From Dyella_A ginsengisoli (GTDB lineage: Bacteria > Pseudomonadota > Gammaproteobacteria > Xanthomonadales > Rhodanobacteraceae), in assembly GCF_044904665.1 (NCBI RefSeq), contig NZ_JADIKM010000003.1, forward strand, positions 310,001-374,000: 64,000 nucleotides of DNA, given 5' to 3'. The first letter of the stretch is position 1. Every line of letters starts with the position of its first letter. The notes under the pieces are model-generated. The model was not told the DNA's origin. It worked only from the letters and a program-made list of their open reading frames with translations, and did not search any database. Position numbers and translations under genes: made by a program. This document shows, in pieces, positions 54,967-62,551 of the stretch.

Positions 54967-56085
54967 TCAGCCGGGCAACAGGCCTGGCAGACGGTCGTGC
55001 AGCACGCCGTGGCGCCAGCCGTCGAGGAACTCGGGCCACTCTGCGGTGACCACGTATTCCTCCAGCACCTTGCGCGGGCAGAGCAGACCGCTGGGCAGGT
55101 CCAGCTCGGTGGCGAGGGCGTCCACAGCGTCTTTCATCGCGGCCAGCGCCTTCTTCGCCTCGCCCTGCGGATGGCTCGGAATGGTCGCGGTGGCGGCGAT
55201 CTCGACCTCGTCCATCGGCAGGCGCAGCAGCTCGAACAGCTCGGCGCGCTGCGGCGAGCGCAGCGCACGCTGGCCGCGGCTGCGCTGGTCCAGTTCCGCC
55301 AGCGTGCCGGGCGGGTGCTGCGCCAGGCTCATCATCAGGGCGTCCTCCAGCAGCCAGGGGCGTGGGCGATCGAGCGAGCGGGCGGTGCGGTCGCGCCACA
55401 GCAGCAGGCGGCGTAGCAACGCCTGCTGCGGACGAGTCCACTCGGCGGCGCCGCGCATCGCTCGCTGCGGCTGCGTCTCGCCTTCGCGGGCACCGGCGCG
55501 GTGCTTGAGCCGTTCGCAGTCCTCGGCGTGCCAGGCGCTGCGGTCGCGCTGGTGCAGGCGTTCGCTCAATTGGGCGTGGATGGAACTCATGTAGACCACG
55601 TCCAGCGTGGCGTACAGGCGCTGGGAGTCGGTGAGCGGGCGCTGCAGCCAGTCCGAGCGGGTCTCGCCCTTGTCCAGGTCCACGCCACACAGTTCGGCGA
55701 CCAGTGCGCGATAACTCACGCCCAGGCCCATGCCGACGAAGGCCGCGGCGATCTGCGTGTCGAACAGGGTACGCGGGCCGCCGGGGAGCAGCGGCGCGAG
55801 GGTTTCCAGATCTTCGCCGGCGCTGTGCATCACGGTTACTGCCTCGCCTGCATGCAGCGAGGGATGCAGCGCGTCGCCGAGGTCGAACGCCAGCGGATCG
55901 ACCAGCGCGTAGCGGCCCTGCCAGCCGAGCTGCAGCAGGGCGAGCTGCGGGTAGAAGGTATTGCGGCGCATGAACTCGGTGTCCATCCCAACGATCGCGC
56001 CGGCCGGAAGTTCAGCCAGCCAGCGGTCGAGCGCGTCGCGGTGGTCGATCCATTCGGCGTCGTTGGGCAGGGCGGGCAGGGACAT
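54967..56085 (-). CDS. rnd: Ribonuclease D
   Basis: This 3'-5' exoribonuclease matures tRNA 3' ends. It is 372 residues (E. coli 375). The DEDD exonuclease motifs are visible: VGMDTEFMRRNTFYP (first Asp and Glu), HSAGEDLETLAPLL (second Asp), and YATLDVVYM (last Asp). The C-terminal HRDC domains begin around residue 210. It lies 72 bp upstream of tRNA-Ala on the same strand. Confidence 0.93.
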   Translation of the reverse strand: MSLPALPNDAEWIDHRDALDRWLAELPAGAIVGMDTEFMRRNTFYPQLALLQLGWQGRYALVDPLAFDLGDALHPSLHAGEAVTVMHSAGEDLETLAPLLPGGPRTLFDTQIAAAFVGMGLGVSYRALVAELCGVDLDKGETRSDWLQRPLTDSQRLYATLDVVYMSSIHAQLSERLHQRDRSAWHAEDCERLKHRAGAREGETQPQRAMRGAAEWTRPQQALLRRLLLWRDRTARSLDRPRPWLLEDALMMSLAQHPPGTLAELDQRSRGQRALRSPQRAELFELLRLPMDEVEIAATATIPSHPQGEAKKALAAMKDAVDALATELDLPSGLLCPRKVLEEYVVTAEWPEFLDGWRHGVLHDRLPGLLPG

Positions 56086-56209
56086 GCAGCGGTTCCTTCA
56101 AGAGCGGGGCGTTGCCGCAGAGGCGGCGTGCGGGCCAGTCGACTCGATGGGAGGTCGATTGCCCACGGTGGGCGTGGCACGATAACAGGCCCCACGAGGA
56201 CGCCCCAAG

Positions 56210-58156
56210 ATGCCCAGCAGCACGACCGTCGCCCGACAGCGCGCCCTCGGCGGTGCCCTTGGCGTGCTTGTGCTGGCGTTCGCGCTCACCTATCACTTCT
56301 TTCCGCGGGTGTTCCACGTCAATCCAGAGGATGTGGCACCGCGTCGCTCGATGACGCTTGGGGTGGCTGCGCCGGCACGCGCGGCGTCCAGCGCGACGTC
56401 ACTGGTCGACCCCGGCGAGATCGACGCAGGTCCGCCGTTGACCTTGGCGCCGGCGGCGGTGATCGCGGCACGCACAGTGCATCGCAATCCCGACATGCCG
56501 CAGCAGAAGGGCGAGGACCCGCCCGAGGTGGTTGCCCTGCTGGTGCGCGCCGACAAGGCGCTGCATGCCGGCGAGGTGGCTGGGGCCAATGACAGCGCCG
56601 CCGCGCTCTACCAACAGGCGCTCAAGCTCAAGCCGGACAGCCGGCGCGCGCTGGAAGGCCTGTACGAATCGCGCGCGCGGCTGGTCGCCGCGATCGGGCA
56701 GGACATCGCGGTGGGTGACGCCGACTCGGCCAGGGAGCTGATCGCCACGCTGCGCTCGCTGCCCGGTGCCGCCGACGATGTGAAGACCCTGCAGGCCAGC
56801 CTCGACACGCTGGTCAAGGTGCGCCCGATGCTGGCGCAGGCGGCGGCATTGCTGGACCAGGGCAAGGTCGATCAGCCCGACGGCGGCAATGCGCTGGCGA
56901 TCTACCGGCAAGTGCTGGTGCTCGATCCGCAGAACGCGGTGGCCCAGCAGGGCCTGCTGCAGGTGCAGCGCGCCGTGCTGGACCGGGCACTGGCGGCGGT
57001 CGCGCAGAACGATTTCGCAGGGGCGGACAAGGCGCTGGCCGAGGCCCAGGCGATCCAGGCCAATTCGCTGGCGATGCGCGACGTGAGTACGCGCGTGGAA
57101 GGCATGCGCGACCAGCGGGCCGGCGGGCTGCTGGCGCAGGCGCGCTCGGCGCTGGATGCCGGCAACCTGTCGCTGGCCGAAAAGCTTGCCGGGCAGGCGC
57201 GTGACACGCGGCCGGACCTGCCGGGCCTGGACGACTTCCGCGAGCGGCTGGTGAACGCCCGCCTTTACGCGAGCTATCACCCCGGCCAGGTGTTCACCGA
57301 CAGCTTCGTCGACCTTCCCGGCAAGGCGCCGGCGATGGTGGTGATCCCGACCGGCAGCTTCCAGATGGGTGCCGTTGACGACGAGGCCGACCGCAACGAC
57401 ACCGAGATCCCGCGCCATACCGTGACGCTCGCCCTGGGCGTGGCCGTCGCCCGCACCGAGGTCACCGTGGGCCAGTTCCGCGATTTCGTGCGTGCCAGTG
57501 GCTACCGGCCCGATTCGGTGACGATGGGCGGGTCCAGCGTCTATGACGAACGCAGCGGTGCCCTGCGCGACGATGGCCGTGCCACCTGGGAGGACGACTA
57601 CGCCGGCCATCCGGCCGACGACAACCTGCCGGTGGTCAATGTCTCGTGGAACGACGCCAAGGCCTACGTGGAATGGCTGAGCAAGCGCACCGGCAAGGCC
57701 TACCGCCTGCCCAGCGAGGCCGAGTTCGAATATGCGCTGCGCGCCGGTACCACCACCCGCTACTGGTGGGGCGACGGCGCGCCGGACAAGCGCGTGGAAA
57801 ACCTCACCGGCGCGTTGGATCGCTCGCGCAACGGCCGGCGCTGGAGCAACGCCTTTCGCGGCTACCGCGATGCCTACTGGGGGCCGGCGCCCGTGATGAG
57901 CTTCGTCGCCAACCCGTTTGGCCTGTACGACATCAACGGCAACGTCTCCGAGTGGGTGGCCGATTGCTGGCACGACAGCTACCTGCGCGCGCCGCGCGAC
58001 GGCAGCGCCTGGATCAACCCCGGTTGCTCCGCCCACGTGGTGCGCGGCGGTTCGTGGGGCAGTGCGCCCGACCAGGATCGTTCGGCCTACCGGCAAGGCG
58101 TGGAGGCAACCGTGCGCAGCGCGCGGGTCGGCTTCCGGGTGGCGCGCGCGCTCTGA
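56210..58156 (+). CDS. Membrane-anchored SUMF1-domain protein with helical-repeat region
   Basis: This 648-residue protein has one N-terminal transmembrane helix (about 13-32). A long periplasmic alpha-helical, TPR-like region follows (about 105-335, repeats such as LYQQALKLKPDSRRALEGLY and IYRQVLVLDPQNAVAQQGLL). The C-terminus is a formylglycine-generating-enzyme-like SUMF1 domain (about 350-645: VVIPTGSFQMGAVDDEADRN, NVSWNDAKAYVEWLSKRTG, VVRGGSWGSAPDQDR). The two active-site cysteines that true FGE carries after RGGS are replaced, so it should not make formylglycine. It more likely binds a ligand or peptidoglycan-related partner. It stands alone between rnd and a small hypothetical gene. 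Confidence 0.85.
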   Translation: MPSSTTVARQRALGGALGVLVLAFALTYHFFPRVFHVNPEDVAPRRSMTLGVAAPARAASSATSLVDPGEIDAGPPLTLAPAAVIAARTVHRNPDMPQQKGEDPPEVVALLVRADKALHAGEVAGANDSAAALYQQALKLKPDSRRALEGLYESRARLVAAIGQDIAVGDADSARELIATLRSLPGAADDVKTLQASLDTLVKVRPMLAQAAALLDQGKVDQPDGGNALAIYRQVLVLDPQNAVAQQGLLQVQRAVLDRALAAVAQNDFAGADKALAEAQAIQANSLAMRDVSTRVEGMRDQRAGGLLAQARSALDAGNLSLAEKLAGQARDTRPDLPGLDDFRERLVNARLYASYHPGQVFTDSFVDLPGKAPAMVVIPTGSFQMGAVDDEADRNDTEIPRHTVTLALGVAVARTEVTVGQFRDFVRASGYRPDSVTMGGSSVYDERSGALRDDGRATWEDDYAGHPADDNLPVVNVSWNDAKAYVEWLSKRTGKAYRLPSEAEFEYALRAGTTTRYWWGDGAPDKRVENLTGALDRSRNGRRWSNAFRGYRDAYWGPAPVMSFVANPFGLYDINGNVSEWVADCWHDSYLRAPRDGSAWINPGCSAHVVRGGSWGSAPDQDRSAYRQGVEATVRSARVGFRVARAL

Positions 58157-58361
58157 GCCCGCAACGCTGAGCGATTTCTGACCCGACGTTCGGCGGCGTT
58201 ACATCTGCGGCCGGAAATCGCGCTATCGTCACCACTCCGGCGCGTGGCGGAATGCGCGCGCCGTGCAAGGCACCACCTGCTACCGCTTTCTTCAGAATCC
58301 TTCCGGCCCGTTTGGAAGGACTCGGCCCTTGGCCCCGTCAAGAACTGTCGAGGAAGATGCC

Positions 58362-58595
58362 ATGGATCCGCAACCGGTTCGCCTGTTCGTCCCCTACACC
58401 GACGACACGCCCTGGATCGTGCGCCGCGAGGTCGCCCGCGTGGGCACCTTCGGCAGCCGTTCCGATGCCGTTCGCGCGGCCGTGGCCATGCGCTCCAAGC
58501 TCAGTCGTGCCTGGGGGCTGGATCATCCGCCCGTGCAGGTGCAGGAGTGCGACGGCAGCTGGCACGACGCCGAGGAGAGCGAATTGTTCGGCTGA
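58362..58595 (+). CDS. Small hypothetical protein
   Basis: I do not recognise this 77-residue protein. It is soluble, with VPYTDDTPWIVRREVARVGT at the start, a helical middle (SDAVRAAVAMRSKLS), and an acidic end. The ATG at 58362 has GAGGA 8 nt upstream, the composition matches neighbouring genes, and a strong terminator follows, so it is probably real. The TDxxPWxVR pattern resembles short DUF2188-like proteins, but the match is loose. Confidence 0.65.
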   Translation: MDPQPVRLFVPYTDDTPWIVRREVARVGTFGSRSDAVRAAVAMRSKLSRAWGLDHPPVQVQECDGSWHDAEESELFG

Positions 58596-58623
58596 GTCGC
58601 GCGTCGCGCCCTGCCGTGAAACG

Positions 58624-58650
58624 AAAAACCCCGCGCAAGGCGGGGTTTTT
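58624..58650. terminator. Bidirectional terminator between the 77-aa gene and tRNA-Leu
   Basis: AAAAACCCCGC (58624-58634) pairs with GCGGGGTTTTT (58640-58650), with A-run and T-run on opposite sides. It ends both the plus-strand small gene and the minus-strand tRNA-Leu. Confidence 0.93.
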
Positions 58651-58656
58651 CATGTC

Positions 58657-58742
58657 TGGTACCGGTGATAGGACTCGAACCTACACGACATCGCTGCCAG
58701 CGGATTTTGAGTCCGCCGCGTCTACCATTCCGCCACACCGGC
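58657..58742 (-). tRNA. tRNA-Leu (anticodon CAA)
   Basis: This is an 86-nt class II tRNA with a long variable arm and encoded CCA. The acceptor GCCGGTG pairs with CACCGGT (one G-T). The anticodon loop CTCAAAA gives CAA, reading TTG. The T loop TTCGAGT is normal. The terminator at 58624-58650 follows it. Confidence 0.95.
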
Positions 58743-58767
58743 AAAACAGGCCGCGATTATGCCGGGT

Positions 58768-59349
58768 TCAATGCAGGGGGTCGAGCCCCAGCTGGCGGTC
58801 GTGACGCTCGTAGCACTGGGCGCCGGCGGCCGGCTGGAAGATCGCGCAGTGGGTCATCTGGCCGGAGTAGATGTGCAGGCTCACGGCGACGGTGTCGTCG
58901 CTGGGATTGCGGATGGTGTGGTATTCGTGCGGCGGAATGAGGCTGCCGGCCGAGCCGGGGCCGGCCTGGATCGAACCGACCGGCTGGAAGCGCCACTGGC
59001 CATTTTCCTCTGCCAGGCGCTCGTACTGCACCACTTCCAGTGCACCACTCCACACCCCCTCGACACACCACATGCCGCAGTGGTCGTGGATTGGCGTGCC
59101 CTGGCCGGGGCCCCAGGTCATCGCCACCACGCAGTAGCCGTGCTCTTCGCTGCGGTAGAGCTCGCGGCGGGCGTAGCGGCCTTCAGCGGTCTCGTAGACG
59201 CACTCGGGAAGCGTCACCTCCTGGGCGCGGATCAGGCGGCACAGGCTGTTGCGCAGGGTGTCGGTGATGGCGTGGGTGGAGGGTTGGCTGACGGCATGGT
59301 CGATCGCGTCGATCAACGTGCGGCAGCCGGGGAATTCCTGGGCGAGCAT
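58768..59349 (-). CDS. Cysteine dioxygenase-family cupin
   Basis: This 193-residue thiol dioxygenase has the metal site of cysteine dioxygenase type I: His in GQGTPIHDHCGMWCVEGVWS and a third His near LIPPHEYHTIRNPS. It should oxidise cysteine to cysteine sulfinate, or 3-mercaptopropionate to its sulfinate; the two are hard to separate by eye. It lies 67 bp after metX on the same strand and may be co-expressed with it. This would give a thiol-overflow enzyme beside an acceptor-forming enzyme of sulfur metabolism. Confidence 0.83.
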   Translation of the reverse strand: MLAQEFPGCRTLIDAIDHAVSQPSTHAITDTLRNSLCRLIRAQEVTLPECVYETAEGRYARRELYRSEEHGYCVVAMTWGPGQGTPIHDHCGMWCVEGVWSGALEVVQYERLAEENGQWRFQPVGSIQAGPGSAGSLIPPHEYHTIRNPSDDTVAVSLHIYSGQMTHCAIFQPAAGAQCYERHDRQLGLDPLH

Positions 59350-59416
59350 GGCGGTCTCGGTACGGCGTGGGGCTGCGACATCTTATCAGCGTGCCACCGC
59401 GGCGGCGTGACCGCGG

Positions 59417-60532
59417 TCAGAGCCGCTGCAGGAACCCGCCGATCGCCGGGCTGTAATTGGCGATGTCGACCAGAAAGGCATCGTGCCCCTGCGGCGAGTC
59501 CAGCGCCACGAATTCTACTGCCGCGCCGGCGTCGCGCAGGCCGTCGGCGATCTGCTCCTGCTGTTCGAGCGGGAACAGAATGTCGGTGCTGACGCCGATC
59601 ACCATCGCCCGCTCGATGTGGATGCGCTTGAGCCCCTCGCGCACGCTGCCACCGCCGTATTCGGCCACGTCGAACCAGTCGCTGGCGCGCGAGAGGTACA
59701 GGTAGCTGTTGGGGTCGAAGGTACGCACGAAGCGCTCGGCATGGCCCTGCAGGTACGACTCGACCTGGAATTCCACGCCGAAGGGCTGCTCCTCGCGCTG
59801 CTCCGGATCGAGCCGGATGCGCGCGAAGCGGCCGTTCCACTCCATCGCCGAGCGATAGGTGATCACCCCGAGCTTGCGCGCGATGCTCATGCCCATGTCG
59901 GGGTAAGTCCCGCCCTCTTTGGCGTGAATGTCGTACTGCCCACCCCGCCAGTCCGGGTCGAGACGGATCGCCTCGCGCTGCAGCGAGCGGATCGCGATGG
60001 CGAACGGCTGCGCCTGCGGGGCGGTGTCCACGCTGATGTGCGCCCGCACCGAACCCGGGTGCAGCAGCATGTAGGCCAGCGCGCTCATGCCGCCCATCGA
60101 GCAGCCGATGAGGCAGGCGAGGCGCTCGATGCCGAGCTGGCGTACTACTTCATGCGCGGCGTTGGCCACGTCTTCCAGCGCCAGTTCGGGGAAGGTGAGT
60201 CGGTACGGCTGGCCGGTGGCCGGGTCGATCGAGGCCGGGCAGGTGGAACCCTTGTCGCTGCCCAGCGAGTTCACGCAGATGACGAACCAGCGGTCGCTGT
60301 CGATCGCCTTGCCGGGCCCGAGCATCGCTTCCCACCAGCCCGGCGAGGGATCATCGGCGCTGGATGCGACGTGGGCGCTGGGCGACAGGCCGGTGAGGAT
60401 CAGCACCGCGTTGTCGCGCGCCGCGTTCAGCGTGCCCCAGGTTTCGTAGGCGACGCGGGCGCCGTGCAGCGCGCCGCCGCGCTTCATCGCGAACGGCGAG
60501 GGCAGGGCGCAATAGCGCCGCGCATCATTCAC
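59417..60532 (-). CDS. metX: MetX-family O-acyltransferase (homoserine or serine acceptor)
   Basis: This 371-residue alpha/beta-hydrolase-fold acyltransferase has ILTGLSPSAHVASSADDPSP at the entrance and a nucleophile Ser145 in LIGCSMGGMSALAYM. A catalytic Asp (STDILFP) and His (SPQGHDAFL) follow near the C-terminus. Family members are homoserine O-acetyl- or succinyltransferases. In Xanthomonadales some MetX-like proteins were shown to be serine O-succinyltransferases that replace CysE, so a role in cysteine synthesis is possible. The start is the GTG at 60532, overlapping the ccmI stop (GTGA). Thus it is translated from the tail of the cytochrome c maturation operon. Confidence 0.85.
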   Translation of the reverse strand: MNDARRYCALPSPFAMKRGGALHGARVAYETWGTLNAARDNAVLILTGLSPSAHVASSADDPSPGWWEAMLGPGKAIDSDRWFVICVNSLGSDKGSTCPASIDPATGQPYRLTFPELALEDVANAAHEVVRQLGIERLACLIGCSMGGMSALAYMLLHPGSVRAHISVDTAPQAQPFAIAIRSLQREAIRLDPDWRGGQYDIHAKEGGTYPDMGMSIARKLGVITYRSAMEWNGRFARIRLDPEQREEQPFGVEFQVESYLQGHAERFVRTFDPNSYLYLSRASDWFDVAEYGGGSVREGLKRIHIERAMVIGVSTDILFPLEQQEQIADGLRDAGAAVEFVALDSPQGHDAFLVDIANYSPAIGGFLQRL

Positions 60533-61569
60533 GGGTGCACCTTGTCGATCAGCACGGCCACCGGTTCGCGGCGATCCACCGGCACCACGCCGGCATCACC
60601 TTCCAAGTCGCCGGCCTGGCCAATGGCCTGGCCGCTGTGGCTGATGCGCGCACCGACGAATACGCGGGGTACGGAGGAGAGCTTCATGGTCGGCGCCATC
60701 GCCATGGCGTCGGTGAGTTCCACCGTGGCCGGCAGACGGGCGGCGTCGAGCCGTGCCACCGCCAGCGGCATCGGTGGGCCCTGCTCGGCGCGGGCGTAGA
60801 CGAACAGGGTGTCGCCGGGTTGCAGCTTGTCTTTCAGCGCGGGTGCGAGGCTCACCTTCACCGTGAGCTGCGCGCCCTGTGTGGCGGCTGCCGATGTTGC
60901 CGGCGGCGGGTTGCCAGCGCGCGCGTCCGCAGCGGCGATCTGCTGCGCGACTGCCTTGGCCACGCTGGAGCCCGGTTCGAGCAGGGGCTGCAGGCGTCGC
61001 CAGGTGGCGGCGGCGTCGGCGTAGCGATCCTGCTGGAAATCGCTGATGCCGAGCAGCCAAAGCGCGCGCTGGTTGTCCGGCTCCTGCTGCACGGCGCGTT
61101 CGAGCAGTTCGCGGGAGCGTCCGTCGATGCGGTGATCGGCGCGGGCCATCGAGTCGGCCTCGGCCCAGCCGACCATGGCCGTCGGGTTGTCCGGGGCGAG
61201 GCGCAGCAGCTGGTCGTAGGCATCGCGGGCCTCGGCGCTCCGGCCCATCGCCGAGGTGGTCTGTGCCAACAGCAGCCAGCCCTGCGCATCGTTGGGCGAC
61301 TCCTTCAGGTGGGCGCGCAGTTCGGCCAGTGCCTGACCCACGTCCATCGCCGGCGCCTGCCTGGCGACACCGTCCAGCGCACGTGGCGTGCCGACCGCGA
61401 GGTAGAGCCCCGCGGCCGCCAGCGGCAGCACGAAGGCGATGCCCAGCGCGAGCGCAAACACGCCTCGCGAACGGCCCTGGCTGCGGCCGTGGCGCATAAG
61501 CGGCCACAGCAACAGCACCAGCGTCGCCGCGATCATCGCGGCGGCAACAACGTAGAAAAGCATTTTCAC
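60529..61569 (-). CDS. ccmI: Cytochrome c maturation protein CcmI
   Basis: CcmI binds apocytochrome c and feeds it to the CcmF/CcmH heme lyase. The 346-residue protein has two N-terminal transmembrane helices (about 3-22 and 40-60). A TPR domain follows (about 80-225: HLKESPNDAQGWLLLAQTTS, AYDQLLRLAPDNPTAMVGWA), then a C-terminal beta domain. I favour the GTG at 61569, which overlaps the ccmH stop and is spaced correctly from GGGGA. The ATG at 61563, two codons in, is the alternative. metX overlaps its stop. Confidence 0.9.
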   Translation of the reverse strand: MKMLFYVVAAAMIAATLVLLLWPLMRHGRSQGRSRGVFALALGIAFVLPLAAAGLYLAVGTPRALDGVARQAPAMDVGQALAELRAHLKESPNDAQGWLLLAQTTSAMGRSAEARDAYDQLLRLAPDNPTAMVGWAEADSMARADHRIDGRSRELLERAVQQEPDNQRALWLLGISDFQQDRYADAAATWRRLQPLLEPGSSVAKAVAQQIAAADARAGNPPPATSAAATQGAQLTVKVSLAPALKDKLQPGDTLFVYARAEQGPPMPLAVARLDAARLPATVELTDAMAMAPTMKLSSVPRVFVGARISHSGQAIGQAGDLEGDAGVVPVDRREPVAVLIDKVHP

Positions 61570-62012
61570 CAATCGTCCCCATGATCGACGTTCGCCGTCA
61601 CCGCTGACGACGTGGCGCGCGCGCGCTTGCGGATGGTGACCACCACGACCACGGTGCCGATCAGCAGGATCAGCAGGGGCCCAAACCAGAGCAGCCACGT
61701 CGCTGCGTTCACCGGCGGGTCGTACAGCACGTAGTCCGAATAGCGGTCCACCAGGTATTGCTTGATCTCGTCATCGCTCTTGCCCTGCTGCATCAGGGCA
61801 AATACCTGGTGGCGCAGGTCGCGCGCGATCGGCGCGTTGGAATCGGCCAGGGTCTCGTTCTGGCACATCGGGCAGCGCAGCTCGGCGGTGAGGTGCTGGA
61901 AGCGCAGCTCCTCGGCGTGGTTCTTGAACGGCAGCGGCTCGATCGCCTGGGCGCCGAGCGCACCGGCGAACAGGCACAGCAGCAGGGTGGCGAGGACAAG
62001 CAGGCGTTTCAT
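61566..62012 (-). CDS. ccmH: Cytochrome c maturation protein CcmH
   Basis: This periplasmic thiol-disulfide protein reduces apocytochrome c for heme attachment. It is 148 residues. A signal peptide ends near AQA (about residue 22), the redox motif LRCPMCQN is at about residue 46, and a C-terminal transmembrane helix follows (about 104-126). Its ATG overlaps the ccmG stop by 4 nt. Confidence 0.95.
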   Translation of the reverse strand: MKRLLVLATLLLCLFAGALGAQAIEPLPFKNHAEELRFQHLTAELRCPMCQNETLADSNAPIARDLRHQVFALMQQGKSDDEIKQYLVDRYSDYVLYDPPVNAATWLLWFGPLLILLIGTVVVVVTIRKRARATSSAVTANVDHGDDW

Positions 62013-62551
62013 GGGGCTTCCTTCTTCAGCGCGGCGATCGCCGGCTTGAGTTCCTTCTCGATCACCTCGGGCGTGAACGGCCCGATGCGCTTGTAGCGGA
62101 TGACCCCTTTCGCGTCGATCAGGAAGCTTTCCGGTGCGGCATAGACGCCGAAGTCGATCGCGGTCTGGCCGGGCAGGTCGGCCATCAGCACGGCGTAGGG
62201 GTTGCCGTGCTTTTCCAGCCAGGCCTTGGCGTCCTGCGGCTGGTCCTTGTAGTTGTAGCCGACCAGGGTCACCCCCAGCGTCGGCGCCTCGGCCTGCAGC
62301 AGCGGGTGTTCCACGCCGCACTCGATGCACCAGCTGGCAAACACGTTGAGCAGGTAGGGCTTGCCCAGCAGGTCGGCCTTGGTGACCGTGCGCGACGGGT
62401 CGTACAGCTCGGGCAGGGCGAAGTCCGGCGCCGGCTTGTTGATCAGCGGCGAGGGAATGGCGGTCTGGTCGTGGCTGGAGTTCCACCAGATGCCGAAGCC
62501 GAACAGGCCGCACAGCGCCAGGAACGCGAAGAAGGGAAGCAACCGGCTCAT
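62009..62551 (-). CDS. ccmG: Thiol:disulfide interchange protein CcmG/DsbE
   Basis: This membrane-anchored periplasmic thioredoxin supplies reductant to CcmH and apocytochrome c. It is 180 residues with one N-terminal helix (about 4-24). The active site FASWCIECGVEHP carries the CxxC pair, and GVYAAPESFLIDAKG is the CcmG-specific acidic/GVXGXPE-like region. It overlaps both ccmF and ccmH by 4 nt. Confidence 0.95.
   Translation of the reverse strand: MSRLLPFFAFLALCGLFGFGIWWNSSHDQTAIPSPLINKPAPDFALPELYDPSRTVTKADLLGKPYLLNVFASWCIECGVEHPLLQAEAPTLGVTLVGYNYKDQPQDAKAWLEKHGNPYAVLMADLPGQTAIDFGVYAAPESFLIDAKGVIRYKRIGPFTPEVIEKELKPAIAALKKEAP

Noticed and set aside
60533..60600. SAM or SAH riboswitch before metX
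   Set aside because: metX starts inside the overlapping ccmI stop, so there is no leader to hold a riboswitch.
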